A stretch of 64,000 bases of DNA. Source: Mucilaginibacter geliditolerans (GTDB taxonomy: Bacteria > Bacteroidota > Bacteroidia > Sphingobacteriales > Sphingobacteriaceae). The notes under the pieces are model-generated. The model saw only the letters and a list, made by a program, of their open reading frames with translations, was not told the DNA's origin and did no database searches. The DNA is taken from contig NZ_JACHBY010000007.1 in the NCBI RefSeq assembly GCF_014200495.1, positions 124,001 through 188,000 of the forward strand, given 5' to 3'. The translations under genes and the position numbers were made by a program. Within the stretch, counting starts at the first letter, position 1. Every line of letters begins with the position of its first letter. Shown here piece by piece: positions 1 to 8,721 of this stretch.

Positions 1-24
1 CTTTTACTTGGTAATCAAAATTTT

Positions 25-1566
25 ATGGCTACAGTAGCGCTGCGCAGTACTGCGGGTAAATGGGTTATGGTTTCGGCTATACTGGCTTCGGCTATGGCTT
101 TTATTGATAGTACCGCGCTTAACGTGGTGTTGCCATCACTGCAAAAAAGTTTGCAGGCTACCGGTGCTGATCTGTTCTGGATCCTGAATGCTTACCTGCT
201 CATGCTGGCTTCGCTCATACTTATCGGCGGTTCACTGGGCGATAAGCTGGGGCGAAAAAAAGTGTTCATGGCCGGGATATTTATTTTTATTACCGGTTCT
301 GCTGCCTGCGGTTTATCCCCGGGGGTAACGCTTTTAATTGTTTTCAGGATCATACAGGGCATTGGCGGGGCTTTAATGATCCCTGGTAGCCTGTCGCTCA
401 TATCTTCATCTATAAACGAGCAGGAGCGGGGCAAGGCCATTGGTACATGGTCGGCATTTACAACGGTGGTAACTATGGGTGGCCCAATATTGGGTGGTGC
501 CTTGGGCGATGCCGGTTTATGGCGATATATCTTTTTTATAAACGTGCCCATAGGCATTGCAGCGCTGCTGATGCTTTGGCTAAAAGTAAAAGAAAGCCGT
601 GATGAAAGTAGCGATCATTCTTTGGATTTTCCCGGTGCTATAGCTATAGCATTAGGTTTGGCCATGGTAACCTTTGGCTTTTTACGCATACCTGCGGTTG
701 GCCTGGCTAACTGGCAGGTATATACCACATTAAGCGCAGGAGTATTAATGCTGATAGCTTTTGTAATTATTGAAGCCAAAAGCAAACACCCCATGATGCC
801 TTTGCATTTGTTTGCCAACGCTACGTTCAGCGGGGCAAATTTGCTTAGCTTTTTCCTGTACGCAGGTTTATGTGCGGGTATGCTGTTCCTTTCACTGAAT
901 TTGGTGCAGGTGCAGGGGTATAGTCAGCTGCAGTCAGGACTTACTTTTTTGCCTTTTACTATCATGATGATATCCCTGGCCCGCTTTGCCGGTACGCTTG
1001 CCGATAAGTATGGCCCAAGGTTATTGTTAATTATTGGCCCGGCTGCGGCGGGGACGGGTTTGCTTATTTTATCTTTTATAAAACAAACCGATGGCCCGTC
1101 GGATTACTGGACAACCTTTTTTCCGGCTGTTATTGTATTCGGATTGGGCATGTCGTTCACAGTTGCGCCATTAACCACAGCGGTAATGGGTTCGGTAAGT
1201 GATCATTTTTCGGGGACGGCATCTGGTGTAAACAATGCGGTTACACGTATAGCCAACGTATTTGCCAATGCCATATTTGGCGCGCTGGCAGTACTGTTTT
1301 TTACAGGTGCATTGCAGCATAAATTAGCTGATGTTAGGCTAAAAGCACCCGATAAACAGGAAATACTGGCACAAGCCGCCGATCTGGGTAATGCCAAAGT
1401 ACCGGCCAATATCCAATCCAGTGATAAAGCTGTTATTGAAAAATACTATCACGAAAGTTTTATTGCTGCCTACGCCAATATTATGCGCATATCGGCAGCG
1501 CTTGGTTTTTTGGGCGCACTGATGGCGGTTATCTTTATTAAAAATAGTGCTGTTAAAAAGGAATAA
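25..1566 (+). CDS. DHA2-family (EmrB/QacA-type) MFS drug exporter
   Basis: This 513-residue inner-membrane protein is a proton-coupled major facilitator of the 14-helix DHA2 group, which expels drugs and other amphipathic compounds. The N-terminal helix carries the family's AFIDSTALNVVLPSL stretch (acidic residue in helix 1) and the loop-2/3 motif GDKLGRKKVF; alternating hydrophobic segments run to the C-terminus. The ATG at 25 lies close to the window edge, so an upstream partner such as a HlyD adaptor or TolC channel cannot be excluded. It converges with the START-like gene, with only 3 bases between the two stop codons. The family is clear; the substrate is unknown. Confidence 0.9.
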   Translation: MATVALRSTAGKWVMVSAILASAMAFIDSTALNVVLPSLQKSLQATGADLFWILNAYLLMLASLILIGGSLGDKLGRKKVFMAGIFIFITGSAACGLSPGVTLLIVFRIIQGIGGALMIPGSLSLISSSINEQERGKAIGTWSAFTTVVTMGGPILGGALGDAGLWRYIFFINVPIGIAALLMLWLKVKESRDESSDHSLDFPGAIAIALGLAMVTFGFLRIPAVGLANWQVYTTLSAGVLMLIAFVIIEAKSKHPMMPLHLFANATFSGANLLSFFLYAGLCAGMLFLSLNLVQVQGYSQLQSGLTFLPFTIMMISLARFAGTLADKYGPRLLLIIGPAAAGTGLLILSFIKQTDGPSDYWTTFFPAVIVFGLGMSFTVAPLTTAVMGSVSDHFSGTASGVNNAVTRIANVFANAIFGALAVLFFTGALQHKLADVRLKAPDKQEILAQAADLGNAKVPANIQSSDKAVIEKYYHESFIAAYANIMRISAALGFLGALMAVIFIKNSAVKKE

Positions 1567-1569
1567 TAT

Positions 1570-2214
1570 TTAATTAGTGATAAACGGCAGGGTCGCGTTT
1601 TTATACGCAGGTTTTTGCAGTTCTGTCTTCAGATTTTTAAATATCTGCATCGGGCCTTCTGTAGCAAACATATTAACAAGCCATACAGGCAGCTCGCCTC
1701 CCGGATCCACATGCAAGCTATATTCAATTTTTATCCGGCCGTTCCCTAATGGTGTTATTACCCATTTACCATTGGAGTTGTTTATGCGTACAATTTTATT
1801 TTTTAGTGGTACCAAATTATTTACAACCGGGCCATCAACGGTAACAACCTTAGTGCCGGGGTCTTGCGTAACCGTTAAGTGTGATACAAAATCCCTGTTT
1901 TCGGCAGGCCAAGGTAAGGTCACTTCTGAATAGTAATATAGTTCTGACGGCGAAACTTGCTTAACCAATGAGCATGATTTGGTATGGTAAACCCACTCAG
2001 GCGCGTTCTTAATATCCATCAAAATAGTAACAAGCTGCGATGCCGTCGCGGTAACCTCGCATTCAACCTTAATAGCCTTTATTTTTGAGTCGGGTACAAC
2101 ACTGGTGTATATTTTTATACCATCTTTTTCCGTATTCAGCTTCCAATCAATTCCCGCTGAAGCAGGTATCAACTTAAAGAATAATAAAAGAAATATGAAT
2201 AATACTTTGTACAT
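1570..2214 (-). CDS. secreted START/polyketide-cyclase-like lipid-binding protein
   Basis: This 214-residue protein resembles the START (StAR-related lipid transfer) fold, a helix-grip pocket that holds hydrophobic ligands. I chose the ATG at 2214 because it gives a clean signal peptide (MYKVLFIFLLLFFKLIPASA); an in-frame extension to 2283 would put 23 extra residues before it. Typical START features follow: a DGIKIY strand, KNAPEWVYH after the first helices, LPWPAENRDFV in the middle and a long amphipathic C-terminal helix. It is probably periplasmic. Similar secreted START proteins are common in Bacteroidota, and their ligands are mostly unknown. Confidence 0.75.
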   Translation of the reverse strand: MYKVLFIFLLLFFKLIPASAGIDWKLNTEKDGIKIYTSVVPDSKIKAIKVECEVTATASQLVTILMDIKNAPEWVYHTKSCSLVKQVSPSELYYYSEVTLPWPAENRDFVSHLTVTQDPGTKVVTVDGPVVNNLVPLKNKIVRINNSNGKWVITPLGNGRIKIEYSLHVDPGGELPVWLVNMFATEGPMQIFKNLKTELQKPAYKNATLPFITN

Positions 2215-2327
2215 TATAATGATTAAGGCGCACAAAAATAATAAATGCCTGTGTGTAACAACACTTAATGTATGGCAGTCCAATAAATATTACTTTCAAA
2301 TTAATAAACGTTAATAATTATAAAGTC

Positions 2328-2597
2328 ATGGGAACGAAAGAATCATTCAGCATAAATGGCGAGAACCTGCTTAAAAAAGTAAAGGAACTGATAGCCGAGG
2401 GGAATATAAAAAAGATAACGATTGCCGATAAATCGGGCAAGGAGCTGGCATCCTTCCCGCTAACTTTTGGCGTAGTGGGTATATTGTTGATGCCGGTGAT
2501 GGCCGCTATTGGCGCTATAGCCGCCCTGGTTACAGAATGTACCATCACGGTTGAAAGGCATGATGAGGGAACCGGCGCAGATACCGAGCACGCATAA
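2328..2597 (+). CDS. DUF4342 domain protein
   Basis: This 89-residue protein matches the DUF4342 pattern. An amphipathic helix (ENLLKKVKELIAEGNIKKI) leads into a beta hairpin (ITIADKSGKELASFPLT), then one hydrophobic Gly/Ala-rich segment (GVVGILLMPVMAAIGAIAAL), and it ends with CTITVER and an acidic tail. I chose the ATG at 2328 because the family begins just before the amphipathic helix; the longer in-frame start at 2268 adds residues that look non-coding. It is probably a small membrane-associated protein. No molecular function is established for the family. A strong terminator follows directly. Confidence 0.7.
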   Translation: MGTKESFSINGENLLKKVKELIAEGNIKKITIADKSGKELASFPLTFGVVGILLMPVMAAIGAIAALVTECTITVERHDEGTGADTEHA

Positions 2598-2600
2598 AAC

Positions 2601-2639
2601 AAAGAACTCCTGCCGATATTAAGCCGGCAGGAGTTCTTT
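2601..2639. terminator. bidirectional intrinsic terminator
   Basis: A perfect 15-bp stem (2601-2615 pairing with 2625-2639, core GAACTCCTGCCG) with a 9-base loop begins with AAA and ends with TTT(T). It can therefore terminate both the DUF4342 gene on the plus strand and the ferritin gene arriving on the minus strand. Confidence 0.85.
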
Positions 2640-2660
2640 TATAGATATTATTGTTATAAT

Positions 2661-3212
2661 TTACGGTTTTTCCACAGTTACATCCTGGGCTAATACAGCA
2701 TCATCAGGAGTTTTCCCCAGGTCCAGATCCAATGTATAAAGCGCCTCAGGGTTAGCCTTTTCGCCGCCAGCTACTTTTATTTTTGATAATAGGTCGAGCG
2801 CGAGGGTTTCCTCTTCTGTTTGTTCTTTCACAAACCATTGTAAAAAGTTCCAGGTTGCCCAGTCTTTTTCTTCAAGGCTCATATTAACGATATTGTAAAT
2901 TGATGTGGTGTTCTCCACTTCGTATTTAAATACTTTCTCAAAGCAATCATTAACACTTTTCGGGTCATCACCGGGGGCGGGTATAGCGGTCACAACCACT
3001 TTAGCGCCTCTTTTTAAAATGTACTCCAAAAATTTCATCATATGGTTGCGTTCCTCGTTGGCATGCCTGAAAAGGAAATTCGCAATACCATCGTACCCCT
3101 TATCGCTTGCCCATGAGGCATAAGCCAGGTATATCTGTGAGTTATGCGCCTCGTTTGTCATCTGGGCATTTAAGGCAGCTGCAAGTGTTGGTGATAGCCT
3201 GTTTGTGTTCAT
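2661..3212 (-). CDS. ftnA: bacterial non-haem ferritin
   Basis: This 183-residue protein is a ferritin of the FtnA group. It oxidises Fe(II) and stores iron as a ferric mineral in a 24-subunit cytoplasmic shell. The ferroxidase-site residues are present at a constant +4 offset from E. coli FtnA: Glu21, Glu54, His57 (NEERNH), Glu98, Gln131, Glu133 and Glu134 (FVKEQTEEE). After about residue 150 comes an extra acidic tail of roughly 20-25 residues (TPDDAVLAQDVTVEKP), longer than usual for the family. The gene is monocistronic, converges on the terminator at 2601, and lies next to a palindromic intergenic element. Confidence 0.93.
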   Translation of the reverse strand: MNTNRLSPTLAAALNAQMTNEAHNSQIYLAYASWASDKGYDGIANFLFRHANEERNHMMKFLEYILKRGAKVVVTAIPAPGDDPKSVNDCFEKVFKYEVENTTSIYNIVNMSLEEKDWATWNFLQWFVKEQTEEETLALDLLSKIKVAGGEKANPEALYTLDLDLGKTPDDAVLAQDVTVEKP

Positions 3213-3269
3213 GTTTTGATAACTGAAAATTTGGATAAAAGTTTGAGGTGAGTGATATTTTTGGTGTTA

Positions 3270-3558
3270 CCCTCTTTTCGCGCAGCGTAGAGAGGGTGGT
3301 CGAGCGAAGCAACGACCGGGTGAGTCAACGGAGCGCGTCGAAGTTCCACGTTAGTGTAGCCCGACGGAGGAGGGCCGGAGCGAAGCGTAGCCCTGAACAG
3401 CACGGCCCGCTGGATAGCGGGAACGCCCAAAATATTTATAAGGGCGTTACCTTCGGCCCGTGCTATCCACTCATACTGCGCAGGCATTAGCCACGAGGCT
3501 GGTATCCGTTTCTATCACTAACGCGGAACTTCGCCGCGCTCCGCCAACTCATCCCGGG
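3270..3558. repeat. palindromic intergenic element with nested inverted repeats
   Basis: This stretch between the ferritin and dehydrogenase genes is structured rather than coding. Outer arms 3315-3356 and 3516-3558 are imperfect reverse complements (about 36 of 43 positions). Inside lie AGCACGGcCCG/CGGcCCGTGCT (3399-3409, 3454-3464) and AACGCCC/GGGCGTT (3422-3428, 3442-3448). The first 57 bases (3270-3326) recur with about 81% identity at 8801-8857. It may be a dispersed non-autonomous or REP/MITE-like unit; that reading is inference. The remaining bases to 3648 are AT-rich and presumably hold the promoter of the downstream dehydrogenase. Confidence 0.7.
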
Positions 3559-3648
3559 AAATGTTTATCACCGCATGAACTTGTTTATTCCCCGAAACAT
3601 ATCTTACTTTGAACTTGTATTATAATAAGCTACCTCATTTATTAAATT

Positions 3649-4590
3649 ATGAACAATAACTCGCCGCTTAAAATTGCTGTTTTGGATGATTACCAGCAAG
3701 TCGCCTTTAAATTTGCCGACTGGCAGGCCATAACTTCCAAAGCCGAAGTAAAGGTATTTCATGATCATGTAGCTGATGAAAAAGCGGTAATTGAACGTTT
3801 GTTACCATTTAATATAGTATGTGTAATGCGCGAAAGAACACCGCTCACACGTAACATATTATCGCAATTGCCAAATCTAAAGCTTATTGTTTCCACAGGT
3901 ATGCGCAATGCTTCTATTGATAATCATGCGGTTGAAGAATTGGGTATCACCCTTAAATATACCCGTTATGTAGAAAATGGCGCTCCTGAAATTACCTGGG
4001 CATTGCTGATGGCCATAGCCCGCCACATCCCGCAGGAAAGCAACAACTTTAAAAATGGCTGGCAAACTACTGTTGGCACCGACTTTAAAGGGAAAACCAT
4101 TGGTATACTTGGCCTGGGTAGAGTGGGCAGTAAAATAGCCGCTTATGCCAAAGCCTTTGATATGAATGTAATTGCATGGAGCCAGAATCTGACAGAAGAA
4201 AAAGCAGCTCAGGCCGGTGCACAATTAGTAAGTAAAGAAACCTTATTTAAAGATGCCGATTTTGTAACCATTCACCTGGTACTAAGCGATCGCACAAGGG
4301 GGATTATTGGCAAAGAGGAACTGCAACTGATGAAACCATCGGCATATTTTATTAATACATCGCGCGGGCCACTGGTTGATGAAAAGGCATTAATAGAAAT
4401 TCTACAGCAAAAAAAGATAGCCGGTGCTGCATTGGATGTATATGACACCGAACCATTGCCATTAGATCACCTTTTCCGCAAAATGGATAATGTGTTGGGT
4501 ACATCGCATATTGGTTATGTAACAGAAGATACATATAAGGTGTTTTATGCTGATACGGTAAAAGCAATAGAAGATTGGATGGCGGTATAA
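3649..4590 (+). CDS. D-2-hydroxyacid dehydrogenase (NAD-dependent)
   Basis: This 313-residue cytoplasmic enzyme belongs to the D-isomer-specific 2-hydroxyacid dehydrogenase family, which interconverts 2-hydroxyacids and 2-oxoacids with NAD(P)H. The dinucleotide-binding motif GLGRVG is at residues 155-160. The catalytic trio is recognisable as Arg239 (NTSRGPLVDE), Glu268 (DVYDTEPL) and His287 (TSHIGY). The His context departs from the usual TPH. It resembles the phosphoglycerate-dehydrogenase-like subgroup that lacks a regulatory ACT domain, so the substrate cannot be named. It appears to be transcribed alone; an imperfect hairpin follows it at 4611. Confidence 0.88.
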   Translation: MNNNSPLKIAVLDDYQQVAFKFADWQAITSKAEVKVFHDHVADEKAVIERLLPFNIVCVMRERTPLTRNILSQLPNLKLIVSTGMRNASIDNHAVEELGITLKYTRYVENGAPEITWALLMAIARHIPQESNNFKNGWQTTVGTDFKGKTIGILGLGRVGSKIAAYAKAFDMNVIAWSQNLTEEKAAQAGAQLVSKETLFKDADFVTIHLVLSDRTRGIIGKEELQLMKPSAYFINTSRGPLVDEKALIEILQQKKIAGAALDVYDTEPLPLDHLFRKMDNVLGTSHIGYVTEDTYKVFYADTVKAIEDWMAV

Positions 4591-4610
4591 AATATTTGAA
4601 GCATTAAAAA

Positions 4611-4630
4611 TTCCCCTCTCAAGAGGAGAA
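4611..4630 (+). terminator. possible weak terminator or repeat hairpin
   Basis: TTCCCCTCT (4611-4619) can pair with AGAGGAGAA (4622-4630) with one mismatch and a two-base loop, 20 bases after the dehydrogenase stop codon. There is no strong T-run, so it may equally be a fragment of an intergenic repeat. Confidence 0.35.
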
Positions 4631-4749
4631 TCGCACAGGCGTCGCTTTTGTCGAACATCCTGGGATTTGCCCATCTCACACAAATGCCAAATTGTTTAAT
4701 GCTTAAGTAATTGCCATTAATCATTATTATATTTAGGTTTTCAATCACT

Positions 4750-6036
4750 ATGAACTATCATAAATTACTTGAGCAGGTAAAAGATTACGTTTTAAACTAT
4801 TACAGGGCGCATGATACTACAAACTTCCATTATCATAATATAGAACATGCCGAAGATGTTGTAACTGCAACTGCTAAAATTGCCAATCATTACCAGTTAA
4901 GTGATCATGATTATTTTATTGTAACTGCCGCTGCCTGGTTTCATGACCTGGGGTATATGGTTAGTATTACCAATCACGAGGATGAGGGGATTAAAATAGC
5001 TACAACATTTTTTAAAGAACATCAGCTGAATGATGAGGATATTAAGTTGATTGCGGGCTGTATAACTGCCACAAAAATGCCGCAATCGCCAACTACCTTA
5101 TTAGAGCAGATCATTTGTGATGCCGACCTGTATAACCTGGGTACCGATAACTTTTTTAAGAAAGATAAAAAGTTGTTAAAGGAATATAATGTACTGCATA
5201 ATGCAGATATGACTAAAACCGAATGGCGGACAAAAACGATTAAGTTTTTAGAGGCGCAGCACTACCATACCGACTACGCAAAACTTTTGCTTAATGATAC
5301 CAAAGAAAAAAATCTGCAGGAGTTGAAAGATAAACTAGCCAGGAATGAGGGGGATGAGCCGGTTGAAGCACCCGCCATGGTCCAGGAGCCATCCACACCT
5401 CTTGCTGTAGCTGAAGAAGCAGAGGAAGAGCAAGGCAAAAAGAAAAAAAAGGATAAGGGCAAAGACAAGGATAAACCTGATAAAGGTATTGAAACCATGT
5501 TCAGGATCAGCTCGAGCAATCATCAGCGACTGAGTGATATGGCTGATAGAAAGGCCCATATCATGATCACTGTTAATTCTATCATCTTATCGGCCATAAT
5601 TAGTTTGGTGCTGAGAAGATTGGATGCTTATGGTTATTTGATCGTACCGTCATTTATTTTGTTAACGGTCAGCCTTATCGCCATGACCTTTTCTATCTTA
5701 TCCACCCGGCCATCTATCCCAAAAGGCACTTTTACGCTGGATGATGTGAATGAGAAAAGGGTTAACCTTTTGTTCTTCGGTAATTTTTATAAAATGAAAC
5801 TGGAAGATTTTAACTACGGCATGCAGAAAATGATGGAAGAAAAGGACTTTTTGTACGGCAGCCTGATAAGGGACTTGTATGCGCAGGGCGTTGTTTTGGG
5901 AAGAAAATATCATCTGTTAAGAGTAGCCTATAACGTTTTTATGTTTGGGCTTATCGTATCGGTATTAGCTTTCATTGTAGCTTTTATATTTTTCAATCAT
6001 CCACTGCCGCCAGTAGCACACGTTAAGAATAAATGA
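4750..6036 (+). CDS. HD phosphohydrolase fused to Pycsar-effector-like membrane domain (DUF5706/PycTM)
   Basis: This is a 428-residue two-part protein. Residues 1-195 form an HD metal-dependent phosphohydrolase: His29/His33 (YHNIEH), His65-Asp66 (WFHDLGY) and Asp124/Asp126 (CDADLYNLG). A charged, low-complexity linker (about 200-245, rich in E then K/D) follows. Residues 250-412 match the DUF5706/PycTM family, with the conserved SNHQRLSDMADRKAHIM stretch, two transmembrane helices (about 271-288 and 298-316), a cytosolic helical part and a last helix (about 396-415). In Pycsar defence, PycTM effectors respond to cyclic pyrimidine nucleotides; the HD half may degrade a nucleotide signal (inference). 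The start at 4750 is preferred over 4711, whose 13 extra residues look non-coding. The last 4 bases overlap ppk1. Confidence 0.85.
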   Translation: MNYHKLLEQVKDYVLNYYRAHDTTNFHYHNIEHAEDVVTATAKIANHYQLSDHDYFIVTAAAWFHDLGYMVSITNHEDEGIKIATTFFKEHQLNDEDIKLIAGCITATKMPQSPTTLLEQIICDADLYNLGTDNFFKKDKKLLKEYNVLHNADMTKTEWRTKTIKFLEAQHYHTDYAKLLLNDTKEKNLQELKDKLARNEGDEPVEAPAMVQEPSTPLAVAEEAEEEQGKKKKKDKGKDKDKPDKGIETMFRISSSNHQRLSDMADRKAHIMITVNSIILSAIISLVLRRLDAYGYLIVPSFILLTVSLIAMTFSILSTRPSIPKGTFTLDDVNEKRVNLLFFGNFYKMKLEDFNYGMQKMMEEKDFLYGSLIRDLYAQGVVLGRKYHLLRVAYNVFMFGLIVSVLAFIVAFIFFNHPLPPVAHVKNK

Positions 6037-8078
6037 AGAACAACCGTTTTTTTAACCGGGATTTAAGCTGGCTTTCGTTTAATGAGCGGGTAATGGACGA
6101 GGCCGCCAACAGCCAGGTGCCATTGCTGGAACGGCTGAAATTCCTGAGCATATTCTCATCAAATTTGGATGAGTTTTACCGTGTACGTATGCCAGTGCTG
6201 CATGCGCTGGAAAGAATAGGCGAAGATGATAATGCACCCATCGATGCAGATGAACAATCAGCCATTTTGCAGCAGGCTATAAGTACAATTAATACGCAGC
6301 AGGAAAAATTCGGCAGCATATTACGGGAACAGCTTATACCGCAGTTTGCAAAACTGGGTGTCCACATTTTATATAATCAGCCATTTCCCGAAACTGTTAA
6401 AAAAGAGACTACCGAATACTTTTTAGCCGACGTTTTAGCCTTTTTACAGCCAGTTGATCTACAACTAGAAGCACATTTTTTCCCTGAAAATAACAAGCTG
6501 TATTTTGTGGTTAACCTGCTGGATGATAAAGAGAAAGAGAAGATCGTTCTGCTCAATATTCCATCGGATGAATTGCCACGTTTTTCAACCATTAAAGCTG
6601 ATAAAGACATCTATATTGCTTTTTTGGATGATGTAATCCGGTATAACATTGATAAAGTATTTCCCGGCAGCACCGTACAGGGCTGTTACAGCATAAAAGT
6701 AACCCGTGATGCCGAACTTGACCTGAAGGATGAATATTCCGGTGATATATCTGACCAGATAGAAAAGCAGCTAAAAAAACGCGACTTTGGCCTGGCCACC
6801 CGTTTCCTGCACCAGGCGGGTATACCGCTGCGCATATTGCAATTTGTGAAGCACCAGTTTGAACTAAAGGGCGCCAGTGTAACCGAGGGCGGTGTTTATC
6901 ATAATTTAAAGGACTTTTCCTCATTAAATATCAACCTGCCAGGAATCTCCTACGATTCATGGTCGGCTATCAATCCCTCAGCAATAACATTTGAGCCAAG
7001 CCTGGCATTACAGATAAAAAATAAGGATATACTCATCAATACCCCATACCAAAGCTACCACCCGGTGCTGCGTTTTTTTAACGAGGCGGCCATTAATCCA
7101 AACGTTATTGAAATTTATACTACGTTGTACAGGGTAGCCAGCAACTCTAAAATAGTTAATGCCCTGATAAGCGCTGCTAAGAATGGCAAAAAGGTACAGG
7201 TGGTAATTGAGCTTAAAGCCCGTTTTGATGAAGCCAACAACCTGCAATGGGCCAAAAAAATGAAGAACGCAGGTGTGGAGATCATTTATAGCATCACCGC
7301 GCTAAAAGTTCATGCTAAAATAGCACTGGTTAAAACTAAGGAGGGGTATAGGACAACTTATTCTGGTTTATTGGCTACGGGTAATTTTAATGAGCAAACC
7401 GCCCGTTTTTATACTGATCATATTCTGTTTACCTGCAATCCTAATCTGATGCGGGAAATGGAGCTATTGTTTATGTTCCTGAGCAAACGTAAAAAGCCAT
7501 CGGCTCAGGATCAGTTGAACTTTAATAACCTGCTGGTTGCCCAGTTTAACCTGCAAACCCGGTTTATTGAACTGATAGACCGTGAGATAGCAAATGCCAA
7601 GCAAGGACTGCCAGCAGGTATCACCCTAAAAATGAATAACCTGGAAGAAAAGGTGCTCATTGATAAACTGTACGAGGCTTCGCAGGCAGGGGTTAAAATT
7701 TCATTGATCATCCGCAGTATTTGCTGCCTTATACCGGGTGTTAAAGGCATGAGCGAAAATATTACCATACGGCGTATTGTGGATAGGTGCCTGGAGCATG
7801 GCAGAGTATTCATCTTCAATAATAACAGTAACCCGGATGTTTTCCTGGGATCGGCCGACTGGATGAACCGGAACATATACAACCGTATTGAAGTATGTTT
7901 CCCTGTTTATGACGAGCAGATCAAGGCTGAGATTTTAGCCATTATCAACTTGCAGCTTAATGATAACGTACAAGCAGTGTTACTGAATGGCAGCATTGAT
8001 AATATAAAGATAGAAGCAGGCACGCCAGCTATCCAATCGCAGTTGGAGATATATAAAACGCTGAAGCAAATCGGTTAG
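6033..8078 (+). CDS. ppk1: polyphosphate kinase 1
   Basis: This enzyme reversibly polymerises the gamma-phosphate of ATP into inorganic polyphosphate. It is 681 residues, the usual PPK1 length. The N-terminal signature FNRDLSWLSFNERV is at 7-20 and SIFSSNLDEFYRVRMP at 39-54. The two phospholipase-D-like catalytic histidines are His427 (LKVHAKIALV, the phosphorylated residue) and His589 (LEHGRVFIF). ARFDE at 396-400 and the GSADWMNRN motif near 607-614 are also present. The start codon overlaps the HD-PycTM stop (ATGA), which implies translational coupling, and the PAP2 gene begins 3 bases after its stop. Confidence 0.96.
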   Translation: MKNNRFFNRDLSWLSFNERVMDEAANSQVPLLERLKFLSIFSSNLDEFYRVRMPVLHALERIGEDDNAPIDADEQSAILQQAISTINTQQEKFGSILREQLIPQFAKLGVHILYNQPFPETVKKETTEYFLADVLAFLQPVDLQLEAHFFPENNKLYFVVNLLDDKEKEKIVLLNIPSDELPRFSTIKADKDIYIAFLDDVIRYNIDKVFPGSTVQGCYSIKVTRDAELDLKDEYSGDISDQIEKQLKKRDFGLATRFLHQAGIPLRILQFVKHQFELKGASVTEGGVYHNLKDFSSLNINLPGISYDSWSAINPSAITFEPSLALQIKNKDILINTPYQSYHPVLRFFNEAAINPNVIEIYTTLYRVASNSKIVNALISAAKNGKKVQVVIELKARFDEANNLQWAKKMKNAGVEIIYSITALKVHAKIALVKTKEGYRTTYSGLLATGNFNEQTARFYTDHILFTCNPNLMREMELLFMFLSKRKKPSAQDQLNFNNLLVAQFNLQTRFIELIDREIANAKQGLPAGITLKMNNLEEKVLIDKLYEASQAGVKISLIIRSICCLIPGVKGMSENITIRRIVDRCLEHGRVFIFNNNSNPDVFLGSADWMNRNIYNRIEVCFPVYDEQIKAEILAIINLQLNDNVQAVLLNGSIDNIKIEAGTPAIQSQLEIYKTLKQIG

Positions 8079-8081
8079 ATC

Positions 8082-8699
8082 ATGACAAAAAGAGCATATA
8101 AACCTGTTGTATTACTATTATTTTTACTGCTGCTGTTTTGCTCAAACCACACTTTTGCCCAGGCACAATCACAATCTCCAATTCAGCAGTTTGATGACCG
8201 GGTGCTTATCGACCTGCAAAACGATCGCACACCTGCGCAAACAGATATATTTATGTTCCTTACAAAAACATACCGTTATGGCGATATTGGTATACCTGCG
8301 GGCTTATTTATTGGGGGCGTACTCGGTCATGATCAGCAAATGCGGCAAAACTCATTATTTGTTGCCAGCAGTACTGCTGTATCATATGGGTTAAACCTGC
8401 TTGTGAAAACATTGGTTAAACGTCGCAGGCCATTCATTCAAAATGTTAATATAACACCTGTTTACAGGGCGGGCAGCTATTCATTTCCGTCGGGGCATAC
8501 TTCTTCAACGTTTGCCACTGCAACGGCGTTGAGTATGGCTTATCCTAAATGGTTTGTAATTGTTCCTGCTTATTTATGGGCGGGGTCGGTTAGTTATTCG
8601 CGTATGTATTTGGGGGTGCATTATCCTAGTGATGTTGCGTCAGGTGCGGCATTGGGTGTTGGGTCGGCATTATCCATGTCGTTCTTGAAGAAACCTTAA
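8082..8699 (+). CDS. secreted PAP2-family phosphatase
   Basis: This 205-residue PAP2 acid phosphatase family member has an N-terminal hydrophobic signal sequence ending near TFAQA. All three catalytic motifs are intact: K109-x6-RP117, PSGH at 136-139 (SFPSGHTSSTFA), and SRMYLGVHYPSD at 173-184 with nucleophile-assisting His180 and Asp184. The family removes phosphate from lipid phosphates or undecaprenyl pyrophosphate on the periplasmic side. The gene lies 3 bases after ppk1, so it is co-transcribed with it. The true substrate is open: lipid phosphate, undecaprenyl pyrophosphate or a released phosphoester. Confidence 0.9.
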   Translation: MTKRAYKPVVLLLFLLLLFCSNHTFAQAQSQSPIQQFDDRVLIDLQNDRTPAQTDIFMFLTKTYRYGDIGIPAGLFIGGVLGHDQQMRQNSLFVASSTAVSYGLNLLVKTLVKRRRPFIQNVNITPVYRAGSYSFPSGHTSSTFATATALSMAYPKWFVIVPAYLWAGSVSYSRMYLGVHYPSDVASGAALGVGSALSMSFLKKP

Positions 8700-8721
8700 T
8701 TGAACCTTGCCCTCCAATAGC

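Noticed and set aside
2215..2283. 23-residue extension of the START-like protein
   Set aside because: It would place extra residues before a clear signal peptide, and a downstream ATG fits better.
3209..3490. Overlapping open frames on both strands next to the ferritin gene
   Set aside because: They run through the palindromic repeat element, are Arg/Pro-rich, overlap each other and show no family.
4750..6036. Complete Pycsar antiphage system
   Set aside because: Only an effector-like domain is present. No pyrimidine cyclase (PycC) is encoded nearby, and the neighbours are ppk1 and PAP2.
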